Shown: in pieces, positions 27,722 to 37,099 of the stretch | Position numbering within the stretch: position 1 is the first letter of the stretch | Layout: each line of letters starts with the position of its first letter | Assembly: GCA_018065035.1 (NCBI GenBank) | Contig: JAGHUC010000020.1 | Location: forward strand, 1-60,965 | Length of the DNA stretch: 60,965 nucleotides | Direction: 5' to 3' | Source: Candidatus Egerieousia equi | Lineage (GTDB): Bacteria > Bacteroidota > Bacteroidia > Bacteroidales > UBA932 | The notes under the pieces: model-generated | Database searches by the model: none | Told to the model about the DNA's origin: nothing | What the model saw: the letters and a program-made list of their open reading frames with translations, nothing else | Position numbers and translations under genes: made by a program

Positions 27722-28521
27722 TTGAACTGAATTGCTACATAAGAGGAAGCCTGAGCTCAGTACAGGCAAGCGCGGATATCAAGAAACTCATTCCTGATGC
27801 AATGCTGCGCCGTCGCATTTCCGGGATCACCAGGGAGGCGGTATCAACAGGGCTTGAGTGTGCCGCACGAGCAGGTCTTCCTCTTGATGCCATAATCACC
27901 GCCACCGGTTGGGGCTGCCTTGCAGAGAGTGAGAAATTCCTCAATGGATTCAAGGAATCTGATGAAATGTCCGCAAGTCCTTCAGCATTCATGCAATCAA
28001 CATTCAACTCCGTTGGTTCATATCTTGCTCAGGTTCTTCACTGCCACGAATACAACATGACATACGTGAACAGAGGACACAGTTTCGAGGACGCTGTTCT
28101 GGATGCCGCAATGCTCATTGAAGACAATGAAGCCGCCAACGTTCTGCTGGGTTCATACGATGAGTTGACACCATCGCAGTACGGAATAATGGAAAGGATG
28201 GGCTTCTGGAGGAAATATCAAAGTGGTGCCGGTGCTGCCTTCATGGTGCTCTCGAAGGAGAAAGGGAGCAACTGCCTGGCCAGGCTCTCCGGAATGGAGT
28301 TCAACTGTGAAAACATGTCTGAAGCCGGGGTTGCCGGAAGGTTCAATTGCAACATGGATAATGGAGAGCTGATTTACATCAATAATCAGATGTTTCCTGT
28401 GGCATCATCCATAGGGTTCGTCCAAGCCGCTGACAGAATTTCATCAGGCACAGGGAAAGTTGTGATTTATAATGAATTCCCAGGAGAAAGACCGGTAATA
28501 AGCATACTTGAATGTATCTGA
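27718..28521 (+). CDS. Chain-length-factor-like ketoacyl-synt_2 protein
   Basis: The 267-residue protein resembles the N-terminal ketosynthase-like family (ketoacyl-synt_2) found in aryl-polyene clusters as the partner of the active synthase. Seen are MLRRRISGITREAVSTGLEC, SPSAFMQSTFNSVGSYLAQVLHC and VLLGSYDELTPSQYGIMERMG. The catalytic Cys-His-His set is absent. ATG 27718 overlaps the preceding KAS stop. It probably shapes chain length rather than condensing units itself. Confidence 0.8.
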   Translation: MIELNCYIRGSLSSVQASADIKKLIPDAMLRRRISGITREAVSTGLECAARAGLPLDAIITATGWGCLAESEKFLNGFKESDEMSASPSAFMQSTFNSVGSYLAQVLHCHEYNMTYVNRGHSFEDAVLDAAMLIEDNEAANVLLGSYDELTPSQYGIMERMGFWRKYQSGAGAAFMVLSKEKGSNCLARLSGMEFNCENMSEAGVAGRFNCNMDNGELIYINNQMFPVASSIGFVQAADRISSGTGKVVIYNEFPGERPVISILECI

Positions 28522-29168
28522 CAATTATCATAGTGCCTGTTCTTGCCCTGCTTTCATATTTCGTATGGGCATCCGCTTGTATAGGAAGCGGACGATATGT
28601 CAGATGTATATGCAGATTCAATGAATCCGAACGTATTTTCCTGAGTTTTGACGACGGCCCCCACCCTGAACGCACTTCGCAGATTCTCGACATACTTGCA
28701 CAGCACCATATACAGGCAACATTCTTCCTTATCGGGGCCAATGCACAGAAACATCAGGAAATCGTAAGGAGGATAGCACGCGAGGGGCACAATATAGGCA
28801 ACCACAGTTACACGCACAGCGGATTCCTGCCGCTGAAACGTTCCAGCAGGCTCATAGAGGAAATTGATGCAACCAGCAACTTGCTTGAAACCATTACCGG
28901 CAGACCTGTCGAATGGTACCGCCCACCTTTCGGCGTCACCAATCCAATGACAGGAAAAGCCCTTCGCTGCACAGGGCTGAAAGCTATTGGCTGGAGCATA
29001 CGCACCTTTGACACAGTTTCTCTGATTCCAAGGAAATGGATAGCAAGGTCGGTGGAGAGGCAGTTGAAACCGGGTGCAATAATTCTGCTTCACGACCGTT
29101 GCAGGGATTCGGATATTCTTCTGGAAATGATAATAAAGAAAATCAAGGACAAAGGCTGGTCGATTTAG
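28512..29168 (+). CDS. Polysaccharide deacetylase (NodB domain) protein
   Basis: The 218-residue protein has an N-terminal membrane helix (about residues 2-18) and a NodB-type CE4 domain with FLSFDDGPHP, the metal motif NIGNHSYTH, WYRPPFG and the late IILLHD. These keep the Asp-Asp, His and Arg residues of active deacetylases. It overlaps the preceding gene by 10 bases. Deacetylases of this type occur in some Bacteroidetes polyene clusters, perhaps acting on a glycan- or lipid-linked head group; the target is unknown. Confidence 0.88.
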   Translation: MYLTIIIVPVLALLSYFVWASACIGSGRYVRCICRFNESERIFLSFDDGPHPERTSQILDILAQHHIQATFFLIGANAQKHQEIVRRIAREGHNIGNHSYTHSGFLPLKRSSRLIEEIDATSNLLETITGRPVEWYRPPFGVTNPMTGKALRCTGLKAIGWSIRTFDTVSLIPRKWIARSVERQLKPGAIILLHDRCRDSDILLEMIIKKIKDKGWSI

Positions 29169-29195
29169 AAGCAAATTTATTATTTTTGCCATATT

Positions 29196-29813
29196 ATGAG
29201 AGCACATTCAAACAAAACATATCTTGTATATTTCTTCATTGTTCTTCTGTGTATGCTTTTCAGTTCAGATGCAAATGCTCAGGACGAACTTCCGGACTTC
29301 ATAAAAAGGCTCAAGCTTGAAATAGTGTCAGTCAACACTATCACGAGTGAAGTAGGCATGCAGCAATATGTATCCTCCCTTTCAAAAGTCTGCTCCAATA
29401 AAGGGAATTTCAGATATGAAAGGCCGGACATGATTCGGCTGGACTTTGAAAATGGAGATTATATAAGAATGAGTTCAGACAAGTTCACAATGAAAAACGG
29501 TGGCCGTGTAAGCTGCCTGAAACCTGCCTCCACTCCTGTAATCAAGGAAATGAGTCTGCTGTTCAATGCTTGCATGAGCGGAGATTTCGAGCAGCTCACT
29601 TCATTCTTCCATATGGATTATAATGCGAATCTCACTGAATGCATACTTGTGCTCAAGCCGCTTGACAAGAAATCCAACAGATACATAAAGGACATTACCA
29701 TTGAATTCAACAGACAGGACCTTACGATAAATACCATACATATAAACGACAATTCCGGTGACTGGTCCGAATACCGCTTCTTTAACAAGCATCTGATAAA
29801 TGCAGGGAACTGA
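29196..29813 (+). CDS. LolA-like outer-membrane lipid carrier
   Basis: The 205-residue protein has a signal peptide (about 1-28, ending DANAQ) and an all-beta body like LolA/LolB-type carriers (FRYERPDMIRLDFENGDYIRM, KNGGRVSCLKPA, DITIEFNRQDLTINTIHI). LolA homologues are regular members of aryl-polyene clusters and would carry the product across the periplasm. A TATTTTTG box at 29181-29188 just before the start could give a very short leader. The end overlaps the next gene by 14 bases. Confidence 0.8.
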   Translation: MRAHSNKTYLVYFFIVLLCMLFSSDANAQDELPDFIKRLKLEIVSVNTITSEVGMQQYVSSLSKVCSNKGNFRYERPDMIRLDFENGDYIRMSSDKFTMKNGGRVSCLKPASTPVIKEMSLLFNACMSGDFEQLTSFFHMDYNANLTECILVLKPLDKKSNRYIKDITIEFNRQDLTINTIHINDNSGDWSEYRFFNKHLINAGN

Positions 29814-30990
29814 TTATAGGGCACGTATCACCGGCTTGAAATGCGCGGTGGCCATCCCCACATATAACAATGCCGGGACCATTGCAGGCGTGATTGAGGC
29901 TGTCAGGCTATTCTTTCCATTCATCATTGTTGTAAACGACGGCTCAACGGATGCCACAGCGGACATTCTCTCAGGCATTGAAGGCATCAACGTTGTAACC
30001 CATCCTGTTAACAGAGGAAAGGGAGCCGCCATCAAGTCCGCAATCGCAGCCGCTTCCAATGCCGGAATGAATTACCTGATAAGCATTGATTCAGATGGCC
30101 AGCACAGTGCCCGCAACATTCCGTCATTCATCGAGGCCATTGAGAACAATCCCGATTGCTTCATCATTGGTGCCAGGAATCTCAGAAGCGCGAACATGCC
30201 CGGAAAGAACACTTTCGCCAACAAGTTCTCCAATTTCTGGTTCAAGATTGAAACCGGCATAAGTCTGTCAGACACCCAATGTGGCTTCAGGGCATATCCC
30301 TTGAACAGATTGAAAGGTATGAAATTCCTTACGAACGGGTATGAGTTCGAAGTGGAATCCATAGTAAGGGCCGCCTGGAAAGGCATAGGAGTAATGAACA
30401 TTCCCATCGATGTGAAATACGAGCCCGCTGGAAAGAGAGTTTCACATTTCAAGCCTTTCAGAGATTTTACAAGAATAAGCATTCTGAATGCGGTTCTCAC
30501 TATCTGCGCCCTCATATATTTCTATCCCAAGCGGCTCATTCAACGCTGCATGAGAGCTGATTTGAAGGAAACAATGAAGGTCCACGTTCTTGGCAGCAGG
30601 GACAGCAATCTGAAAATGTCTGCATCCATTGCCGTTGGCATATTCTGCAGCATAATTCCTGTTTGGGGGTATCAGCTTGTTACCGCAGTGGCAATAGCCT
30701 GGCTTCTGAAACTGAACAAAGTTGTTGCCGGCATCTTCTCAGCCGCCAGCATTCCGCCTGCAATCCCGTTCATAGTATATGGCTGCGTTCTTGTTGGTGC
30801 GGCAGTTACAGGGGAGCCGTTGCCTGAATCCGTTGCCAGCATCAGGCTTGAAAACATAGGCAGCGGTATATTGCAGTATATCATTGGAAGTTTCATTGTG
30901 GCATCGGCCGCCGCATTGCTGGCTTTCGGAATTTCATACTGTCTGATGTATGTTTGTAAAAGGAACCCTGGAGGGTCACAAGATATCTGA
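29800..30990 (+). CDS. GT2 glycosyltransferase fused to DUF2062
   Basis: The 396-residue protein has a GT2 domain (residues about 14-245) with VAIPTYNNAGTI, VVNDGSTDAT, SIDSDGQHSA and the QCGFRAYP acceptor site. A C-terminal membrane DUF2062 domain follows (about 260-390) with IAVGIFCSIIPVWGYQ and SIPPAIPFIVYG. This fusion is typical of Bacteroidetes polyene/flexirubin clusters and suggests glycosylation of a lipid at the inner membrane. It is followed five bases later by the exporter. Confidence 0.88.
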   Translation: MQGTDYRARITGLKCAVAIPTYNNAGTIAGVIEAVRLFFPFIIVVNDGSTDATADILSGIEGINVVTHPVNRGKGAAIKSAIAAASNAGMNYLISIDSDGQHSARNIPSFIEAIENNPDCFIIGARNLRSANMPGKNTFANKFSNFWFKIETGISLSDTQCGFRAYPLNRLKGMKFLTNGYEFEVESIVRAAWKGIGVMNIPIDVKYEPAGKRVSHFKPFRDFTRISILNAVLTICALIYFYPKRLIQRCMRADLKETMKVHVLGSRDSNLKMSASIAVGIFCSIIPVWGYQLVTAVAIAWLLKLNKVVAGIFSAASIPPAIPFIVYGCVLVGAAVTGEPLPESVASIRLENIGSGILQYIIGSFIVASAAALLAFGISYCLMYVCKRNPGGSQDI

Positions 30991-30995
30991 TTCAG

Positions 30996-33900
30996 ATGAC
31001 AGAAGCGCTCCTGAAAATATACGACTGGGTTGAAAGGCATAAGAAAATCTTTTATGCTTCTTTGTGCATTTTGATTTGCATAATGGGCATAATGGCCGTC
31101 AATGTAGATTACGAGGAGGACATATCCAGATTCTTCGGCAAGGACAAGGATGATTCTTCCATCCTGAAGAGTATGAAACTCTCCGACAAAATAGTGATAG
31201 CCATCCAGGCTGGAAGTCCTGATGCCATGATTGAAGCAGGTGAACGCTTTGCAGACAGCATCAGCGGCGTTGAAGGTCTCTCACCGGAAATTGAACGCGG
31301 TTTTGACGAAGAATCGGTTTTCAGAAACATAGATTTCATTTACAGGCACCTGCCGGTCTTTCTCAATGACAAGGATTTCACAAGGCTTGAAAGGATATTG
31401 AACAGCAGAGACAGCATAGATGCCGCCCTGGAAAGCTGCTATGACCAGCTCTGTTCATTTTCAGGAATGGTGCTCAAGGATTTCATTACAAAAGATCCTT
31501 TTGGAACAGGAAGCGGAATGCTTGGCCGGCTCAATGCCCTGAACACAGACAATGGATTCGAAATTTACGATTCCCACATTTTCACAAAGGATATGGGAAT
31601 GATGCTCATGTTCGCATCGTCTGAATATGGCATAGGGCAGACCGGTGACAACGCAAGGCTTTTGAAGACTCTTGAGGAAAAGGCGGAGGCGGTGGGAACG
31701 CAGATAAGTTTCCTCGGAGCTCCGGTGGTTGCCGTCCGCAATGCAGAAAAGATCAAGGCTGACACCGGGATTACTGCAACCATCGCCATGTTGGTGATAA
31801 TAATTGTGATTTTCTTCTCCTTCAGCAGCAGGAAGTCCATTCCTCTGATTGTACTTCCTCCCGCATTCGGCGCACTTTTCGCGCTGGCGGTCATCTATCT
31901 TGTCAAGGGAAGCATTTCCGCCATTGCCATCGGAGCGGGAACTGTTGTAATGGGAATTGCCATGAGTTACTCCATTCACGTGATAGCCCATAGCAATCAC
32001 CGGACCGACCCCCGCAGGATTATCAGGGAGCTGGCATATCCGCTTACCATTGGAAGCCTCACCACCATAGGAGCCTTCTTTGCCCTGCTTTTCACAAAGT
32101 CCGCACTGCTTCAGGACATGGGACTCTTTGCTTTCCTGTCCCTGATTGGAACAACCTTATGCTGTCTGACCATACTTCCGCACTTCATAAAGGCCAGTCA
32201 CGCGGATTCCAGACCATGGCTGAGATTCATTCAGCGAATGAATTCCTACTCTTTTGAAAGAAACCGCACGCTTCTGATTCTGATAGCCGCACTCACTGTG
32301 GCATGCCTGTTCTTCTACAACGATGTTGAGTTCGACAATGACATGTCGCACATAAACTATATTCCACCGGAGATAGCGCAGCTTGAAGAAAAGATTGCCA
32401 GGACAGAAGACTCCGGGAAGGAGGATATCTTCCTCATAGCAGGCGGAAAAAACCTTGATGAGGCCTGCAAGGCATATTCTTCACTGGCGATGGTCTCAGA
32501 CAGTCTGACCCAGTCAGGCATTCCGCTTGAACTCAGCGGACCGGGAGACTTTGTAGTACCGCTGGATGAGCAGGCAAGAAGGATACGGAAGTGGAATTCC
32601 TTGTGGGAATCAGAGAACTTCATGAGCACTTTCAATGAACTGGCAAAACGCAGAGGCTTCAGCGAACATGCTTTTGACAGTTTCAAGGAATTGATTTCGG
32701 CGCATTATGAACCTGTAGCCTATACCGCTTCCGAGCTTGAGGAGGCGCCGCTGATTTCAGAGTTCGTGAGTGTGACCGCGGAAGGGGTCTCCATTGTATC
32801 AATGCTGCACACAGGCCAGGCCAACAAGGAAAAGGCATATGATGTATTGGATGACATTCCTGGCGCATCCATCATTGACAGAACTTTCTTCTCAAAGAAA
32901 ATGATTGATGTGATCAGAAGCGATTTCGACTTCATTCTCTGGGTTTCCTCAATAATCGTTTTCATTGCGCTTCTATGCTCCTACAGGAACATTGAAATAA
33001 CACTCCTCACCTTCCTGCCCATGTGTGTGAGCTGGGTGATCATTCTAGGAATAATGGCCGTATCCGGAATCAGGTTCAACATTGTGAACATAATCCTGGC
33101 AACCTTCATATTCGGCATAGGAGATGATTTCAGCATCTTTGTAATGGACGGTCTGCTAAGTGAACATAACAATGGAGAGAAACTTCTCAACAGCCATAAG
33201 ACAGCTATCTTCTTCTCAGCCTTCACAGTGATAGTTGGAATGGGGGCCATGTTCTTTGCCGGTCATCCTTCACTGAAGTCCATTGCATTCATTTCTGTCC
33301 TTGGCATAAGCGTTGTGGTTCTGGTGGCCTTCACTTTGGAACCGTTCCTGTTCAGGCTCATGATTTCGGGCCCCGCCTCCAAAGGACTCGAACCTGTAAG
33401 AATCAAGAATCTACTGTTTTCACTGTACGCCTTCACAATGTTTGCCATATTCTGTCTGGCAATACATATCCTGCTGCTTTTCATAATCCTGCTGCCATGC
33501 GGCAAGGAAAGCAAAAGGAAAATGCTTCACAAGGCGATTCACAAATCAATAGGACTTTATTTTCTCATAACTGCAAAAAGACGCATATCCATAGAGAATC
33601 TCTGCCATGAAACGTTTGACAAGCCGGCCATAATCATATGCAACCATCAGTCGTTCCTTGACATACTCATTCTGCTTTCAATAAGCCCGAAACTTGTGAT
33701 TGTAACAAAAAGCTGGGTCTGGAATTCACCGGTATTCGGACTTTTCATAAGGTATGCAGGATTCATCCACAGCACTGATGGATTCGATTCAATTCTGGAG
33801 CAAAGCAGGGAAACAATAAGGCAGGGCTGCTCGATAGTCATATTCCCTGAAGGCACCCGTTCCGCAGACGGCAGTACAGGCCGTTTCCATCATGGTGCAT

Positions 33901-34127
33901 TCTCGTTGGCCCAGGAGCTTGATGTTGATATCGTTCTGGCTGTCATCCACGGTGCAGGAAAGATTCTGCCTAAACACAGAAGCTGGCTGATCAACAATGG
34001 CAGGGCAGTATGCAGGATTTGCCGGAGATACAGACGTGGCTCACAGATTCTCGAAACGGAAACCAGGGAGCAGCCGAAACTGTTCAAAAAACTCTGCGAA
34101 GAACAACTTGAATCCTTTAAGAATTAA
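30996..34127 (+). CDS. MMPL-family lipid exporter fused to PlsC acyltransferase
   Basis: The 1043-residue protein has an RND/MMPL exporter part of about 800 residues: a first helix near 18-35, a periplasmic loop, helices around 265-400, a second loop and helices around 640-800 with IFGIGDDFSIFVMDG. The C-terminal 200 residues are a PlsC-type acyltransferase with NHQSFLD (His884, Asp889) and FPEGTRS near residue 950. Joining export and acyl transfer in one chain suggests that the polyene lipid is acylated as it is flipped; this is inference. It ends convergently with the AMP ligase. Confidence 0.9.
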   Translation: MTEALLKIYDWVERHKKIFYASLCILICIMGIMAVNVDYEEDISRFFGKDKDDSSILKSMKLSDKIVIAIQAGSPDAMIEAGERFADSISGVEGLSPEIERGFDEESVFRNIDFIYRHLPVFLNDKDFTRLERILNSRDSIDAALESCYDQLCSFSGMVLKDFITKDPFGTGSGMLGRLNALNTDNGFEIYDSHIFTKDMGMMLMFASSEYGIGQTGDNARLLKTLEEKAEAVGTQISFLGAPVVAVRNAEKIKADTGITATIAMLVIIIVIFFSFSSRKSIPLIVLPPAFGALFALAVIYLVKGSISAIAIGAGTVVMGIAMSYSIHVIAHSNHRTDPRRIIRELAYPLTIGSLTTIGAFFALLFTKSALLQDMGLFAFLSLIGTTLCCLTILPHFIKASHADSRPWLRFIQRMNSYSFERNRTLLILIAALTVACLFFYNDVEFDNDMSHINYIPPEIAQLEEKIARTEDSGKEDIFLIAGGKNLDEACKAYSSLAMVSDSLTQSGIPLELSGPGDFVVPLDEQARRIRKWNSLWESENFMSTFNELAKRRGFSEHAFDSFKELISAHYEPVAYTASELEEAPLISEFVSVTAEGVSIVSMLHTGQANKEKAYDVLDDIPGASIIDRTFFSKKMIDVIRSDFDFILWVSSIIVFIALLCSYRNIEITLLTFLPMCVSWVIILGIMAVSGIRFNIVNIILATFIFGIGDDFSIFVMDGLLSEHNNGEKLLNSHKTAIFFSAFTVIVGMGAMFFAGHPSLKSIAFISVLGISVVVLVAFTLEPFLFRLMISGPASKGLEPVRIKNLLFSLYAFTMFAIFCLAIHILLLFIILLPCGKESKRKMLHKAIHKSIGLYFLITAKRRISIENLCHETFDKPAIIICNHQSFLDILILLSISPKLVIVTKSWVWNSPVFGLFIRYAGFIHSTDGFDSILEQSRETIRQGCSIVIFPEGTRSADGSTGRFHHGAFSLAQELDVDIVLAVIHGAGKILPKHRSWLINNGRAVCRICRRYRRGSQILETETREQPKLFKKLCEEQLESFKN

Positions 34128-35443
34128 ATCTCTTTATAGAAAGTCCTGTTCAGTTTTCCGTTGAAGGTTCTCTCTATTTTATCGACCTGTGCATATTTCA
34201 AAGGAACCTTGTATGGCTCCAGCCTTGTCTTCAGGAATGCGGCCAGCTTTCTTGGAGAGAATTCAAAGCCTTTTTCAACCACAACAAACAGTTTCAAGGC
34301 ACTGCCTGCAATTACATCAGGAACTTCAGTGCAGATGCAGTCAATGATTCCCGGAGCGGAAAGAGCAGCATTCTCTATTTCCACCGGCGATAGTTTGAAA
34401 CCGCCCAGATTTATCAGATCATCCTTGCGGCCTATGATATGAAGCCTGCCCCGGGAATCGCAACGCCCGAGATCGGCGGTATGGATCTCATTGCCGGACA
34501 TTACCGAAGCGCTGAGTTCATCATCACCGAAGTAGCCGCTCATCATAGTCTTTCCAAAGCAGGAAATGGTTGAATCATCACAGATTCTGAAGCCGGAGTT
34601 CTTCATTCGCGTTCCAAGGCAGGAGGCAATGCATTCACCGGCATTGTAATTGAAAGTGCTTATTATTCCGGTTTCAGTTGATGCGTATGTGTTATACAGC
34701 CTTGTGTGTGGAAGAATGCGGCACAGTTCTTCCATATCCGATTGATACATTGGTGCTGCACCTGTTTCAACGAACTCCAGTTTGTCTGCAATTTTCATCA
34801 GGCTTGCGGAACAGAACCTGAGAAGCATTCTTATGCTTGCAGGAACAAGAAAAGTGGCGAATCTGTCATACGGCAGTTCAAACGTCCTGAAGAATGCATC
34901 CATATCCTTCAGCCCCTCAAGAATGCACAGAGTGGCCCCCTGCATTATTACAGGATAAACTTTTGAAAGAGAACCTATGTGATTGAGCGGGCCGCAGATT
35001 ACAAAGGCAAGATTATGTGAGAATCCTTGAGATTCAACCAGATTCTCTCCATTTGCAACAATGGCACCATGGCTTATCATTACACCCTTTGGCTTTCCCG
35101 TTGTGCCTGTTGTAAAAAGAATATCCGCAATCTCCGATCCAGGGATGGAACGGGTGGAAAGGAATGAAGACAGCTCTTCATATCTCTCAGAAGGCATATC
35201 CTTCTCCAGAGGAGCCGCAACCGCTCCGGCCAGATGAGTTGCGAAATACTCTACAAGAAAGTCTATTGATTGTGAAGTCCTGAAAGGAACAACATGATTT
35301 CTGAATTGCCGTAATTCTTCCGCCCGCCTTACAACACGTGCCAGTAATTCACTGTAGCTAACTGATTCCCCGCTGCAGATGATTGCAGTCCTGTCCGGAA
35401 AAAGCTCGGCATCCTTGAACAGATATTCCTCAATACGGTTCAT
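34124..35443 (-). CDS. AMP-dependent acyl/aryl ligase
   Basis: The 439-residue ANL enzyme activates a carboxylic acid with ATP and would load it on a carrier protein. The P-loop LFTTGTTGKPKGVMISHG, YNTYASTETGIIS, the DLGRCDSRGRLHIIGRKDDLINLGG hinge and the C-terminal Lys in NGKLNRTFYKEI are present. It is short for the family. ATG 35443 is preferred, one base after the carrier protein stop; an alternative lies at 35458. In aryl-polyene clusters such a ligase activates the aryl starter. Confidence 0.87.
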   Translation of the reverse strand: MNRIEEYLFKDAELFPDRTAIICSGESVSYSELLARVVRRAEELRQFRNHVVPFRTSQSIDFLVEYFATHLAGAVAAPLEKDMPSERYEELSSFLSTRSIPGSEIADILFTTGTTGKPKGVMISHGAIVANGENLVESQGFSHNLAFVICGPLNHIGSLSKVYPVIMQGATLCILEGLKDMDAFFRTFELPYDRFATFLVPASIRMLLRFCSASLMKIADKLEFVETGAAPMYQSDMEELCRILPHTRLYNTYASTETGIISTFNYNAGECIASCLGTRMKNSGFRICDDSTISCFGKTMMSGYFGDDELSASVMSGNEIHTADLGRCDSRGRLHIIGRKDDLINLGGFKLSPVEIENAALSAPGIIDCICTEVPDVIAGSALKLFVVVEKGFEFSPRKLAAFLKTRLEPYKVPLKYAQVDKIERTFNGKLNRTFYKEI

Positions 35444-35444
35444 T

Positions 35445-35669
35445 TCACTTGTTGGCAAGCTTGGATTGAACCATTGAAACTATGCTGTCAAGATTCTTCA
35501 GATTGCGTGGAGTTGCATCCTGGGAATCCAACTCTATGCCGTACTCATTGGAAAGCACCATCAGTATGGAGGTTATTCCAAGAGAATCCAGTTCGGCAAA
35601 AAGGAAATCGGAGTCCAGGTCAACGATTGGAAGCACTCCTTCCAGTAAAGTTCTTATATGTTCTTTCAT
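35445..35669 (-). CDS. Acyl carrier protein 3 of the polyene cluster
   Basis: The 74-residue acidic protein has the site AELDSLGITS with Ser29 as the phosphopantetheine attachment point. It lies directly before the AMP ligase on the minus strand, so it is likely the ligase's partner that receives the starter acid. Its start overlaps the Dabb stop (ATGA). Confidence 0.88.
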   Translation of the reverse strand: MKEHIRTLLEGVLPIVDLDSDFLFAELDSLGITSILMVLSNEYGIELDSQDATPRNLKNLDSIVSMVQSKLANK

Positions 35670-35971
35670 ATTTCAAAATCCAGACAGGCGCGTGCTGCAG
35701 TGAAAGGACGTACCTTCCCGTTTGCAACGGCAAGATGAGCGGGATGAGTTGCATAAATCTTGAGTGCCTCCTCGTTCTCCAGTGTGCAGTCAAGCATAAG
35801 GTCCGCATTGGAACTTGCTATGCGGCCGCTTGCGTTGACTTTAATATCAATCAGTCCCGGAACCTTTCCCTTGAGTCCCTCAAGTCCTTCCTTGATTTCC
35901 TTCTTTACCTGTTCCTTCTCATTCTCAGGAAGTTCGCTCTTGAGCGTCCAGAGTATAATATGCTTTACCAT
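35666..35971 (-). CDS. Dabb (stress-responsive A/B barrel) protein
   Basis: The 101-residue protein starts MVKHIILWTLKSEL and has the dimeric alpha/beta barrel pattern of Dabb proteins, including YATHPAHLAVANGKVRPF. Related folds include polyketide cyclases and small detoxifying enzymes. Being translationally coupled to a carrier protein and a ligase, it might act on the polyene precursor. ATG 35971 is chosen over an upstream ATG 12 bases away because it starts the conserved strand. Confidence 0.82.
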   Translation of the reverse strand: MVKHIILWTLKSELPENEKEQVKKEIKEGLEGLKGKVPGLIDIKVNASGRIASSNADLMLDCTLENEEALKIYATHPAHLAVANGKVRPFTAARACLDFEI

Positions 35972-35992
35972 AGTCACACACATTTATTTTCA

Positions 35993-36000
35993 CAAAGATA
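35993..36000 (-). promoter_or_regulatory. Promoter -7 box for the Dabb-ACP-ligase operon
   Basis: Minus-strand TATCTTTG lies 21 bases before the Dabb ATG. The -33 element is unclear. Confidence 0.5.
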
Positions 36001-36010
36001 CCATTAATTT

Positions 36011-36041
36011 TTGTTGACAGGAAAATAGTTTCTTAACTTTA
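36011..36041 (+). promoter_or_regulatory. Promoter of the GH18 gene
   Basis: TTG (36011-36013) and TAACTTTA (36034-36041, one mismatch to TAnnTTTG) are 20 bases apart. Transcription would begin close to 36048, which favours ATG 36066 as start. Confidence 0.45.
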
Positions 36042-36065
36042 AAAATGAAATATTTTGACAGAGTA

Positions 36066-37079
36066 ATGAAAAGAGCTTTTGAATGGATTACCATCGCCAT
36101 GTTGGCGGGAATCATACAGATTCTTTCGCCTGCAGCGCTGATGGCTCAGAAAGTGGTGGCCTCATATGTCACAGCCTGGACAGATGTGATGCCGGACCCC
36201 ACACTGCTCACTCACATCAACTACGCCTTTGGCAATGTAAAACCCAGCTTCAACGGAGTTGAACTGAGGAACGAGCAGAGACTCAGGGACATAGTGACCC
36301 TGAAAGAAATCAATCCTGAGCTGAAGGTACTTCTTTCCATAGGCGGCTGGGGCAGCGGAAACTTCAGTGAAATGGCAGCCAGCACGGAGTTCAGGGAGAG
36401 TTTCTGCCAGGACTGCGCAAGAATAGTTTCCAGCTTCCACCTCGATGGCATTGACATAGACTGGGAGTACCCCGGCAACGGCGAGGGAGCGCATATCTCC
36501 TGGTCACCGGATGACAAATCCAATTTCACACTGCTGATGGCGGATCTTCGGAAATTCCTGGGTCCCGACAGACTTCTCACACTTGCCAGCTGCTGTGACC
36601 CCAAATACATTGATTTTCCATCTATAATGGAATATGTTGATTATGTGAACATAATGTCCTACGATATGGAGTTCGGCGCTGTTTTCCACTGCGCCCTCTA
36701 CCCTTCCGAGCATACAGGGGAATGGTCCGTTGACAGATCGGTCCAGGACCACATCAAGGCCGGCGTTCCTGCCGATAAAGTGGTGATGGGTGTTCCTTTC
36801 TACGGACGTGGAGTGGAAAGTTTCAGGAAAAGCATGGACTTCAGGAACATCTACCCGATTCCAGAAGGCTATACCGAGCAATGGGACAAGTCAGCCCATG
36901 CTCCATACATATCGGACAGCAACGGTGAGTTCGTATTCGGCTTTGAAAACGCCCGCTCCCTGCGAATCAAATGTGACTATATCAAGGAACACGGTCTTCT
37001 GGGCATAATGAACTGGGACTACAGTCTCGATGACGAAAACCTCACCCTCACCCGCATAATGCATTCGCTGGTGGAATAA
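36066..37079 (+). CDS. Secreted GH18-family glycosidase
   Basis: The 337-residue protein has a signal peptide (MKRAFEWITIAMLAGIIQ... ending LMAQ) and a GH18 TIM barrel. The catalytic motif DxxDxDxE is seen as LDGIDIDWEYPG, with YVNIMSYDMEF and MNWDYSLD on later strands. GH18 enzymes cut chitin or N-glycan cores (endo-beta-N-acetylglucosaminidases). No carbohydrate-binding module is present. ATG 36066 follows from the promoter; an in-frame ATG at 36045 exists. It is not clearly tied to the polyene cluster. Confidence 0.9.
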   Translation: MKRAFEWITIAMLAGIIQILSPAALMAQKVVASYVTAWTDVMPDPTLLTHINYAFGNVKPSFNGVELRNEQRLRDIVTLKEINPELKVLLSIGGWGSGNFSEMAASTEFRESFCQDCARIVSSFHLDGIDIDWEYPGNGEGAHISWSPDDKSNFTLLMADLRKFLGPDRLLTLASCCDPKYIDFPSIMEYVDYVNIMSYDMEFGAVFHCALYPSEHTGEWSVDRSVQDHIKAGVPADKVVMGVPFYGRGVESFRKSMDFRNIYPIPEGYTEQWDKSAHAPYISDSNGEFVFGFENARSLRIKCDYIKEHGLLGIMNWDYSLDDENLTLTRIMHSLVE

Positions 37080-37099
37080 GACACTTTGATAATCATTGG

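Noticed and set aside
20046-35971. Dialkylresorcinol (true flexirubin) pathway
   Set aside because: Genes for DarA and DarB, which form the resorcinol ring, are absent; the set fits an aryl-polyene-like lipid better.
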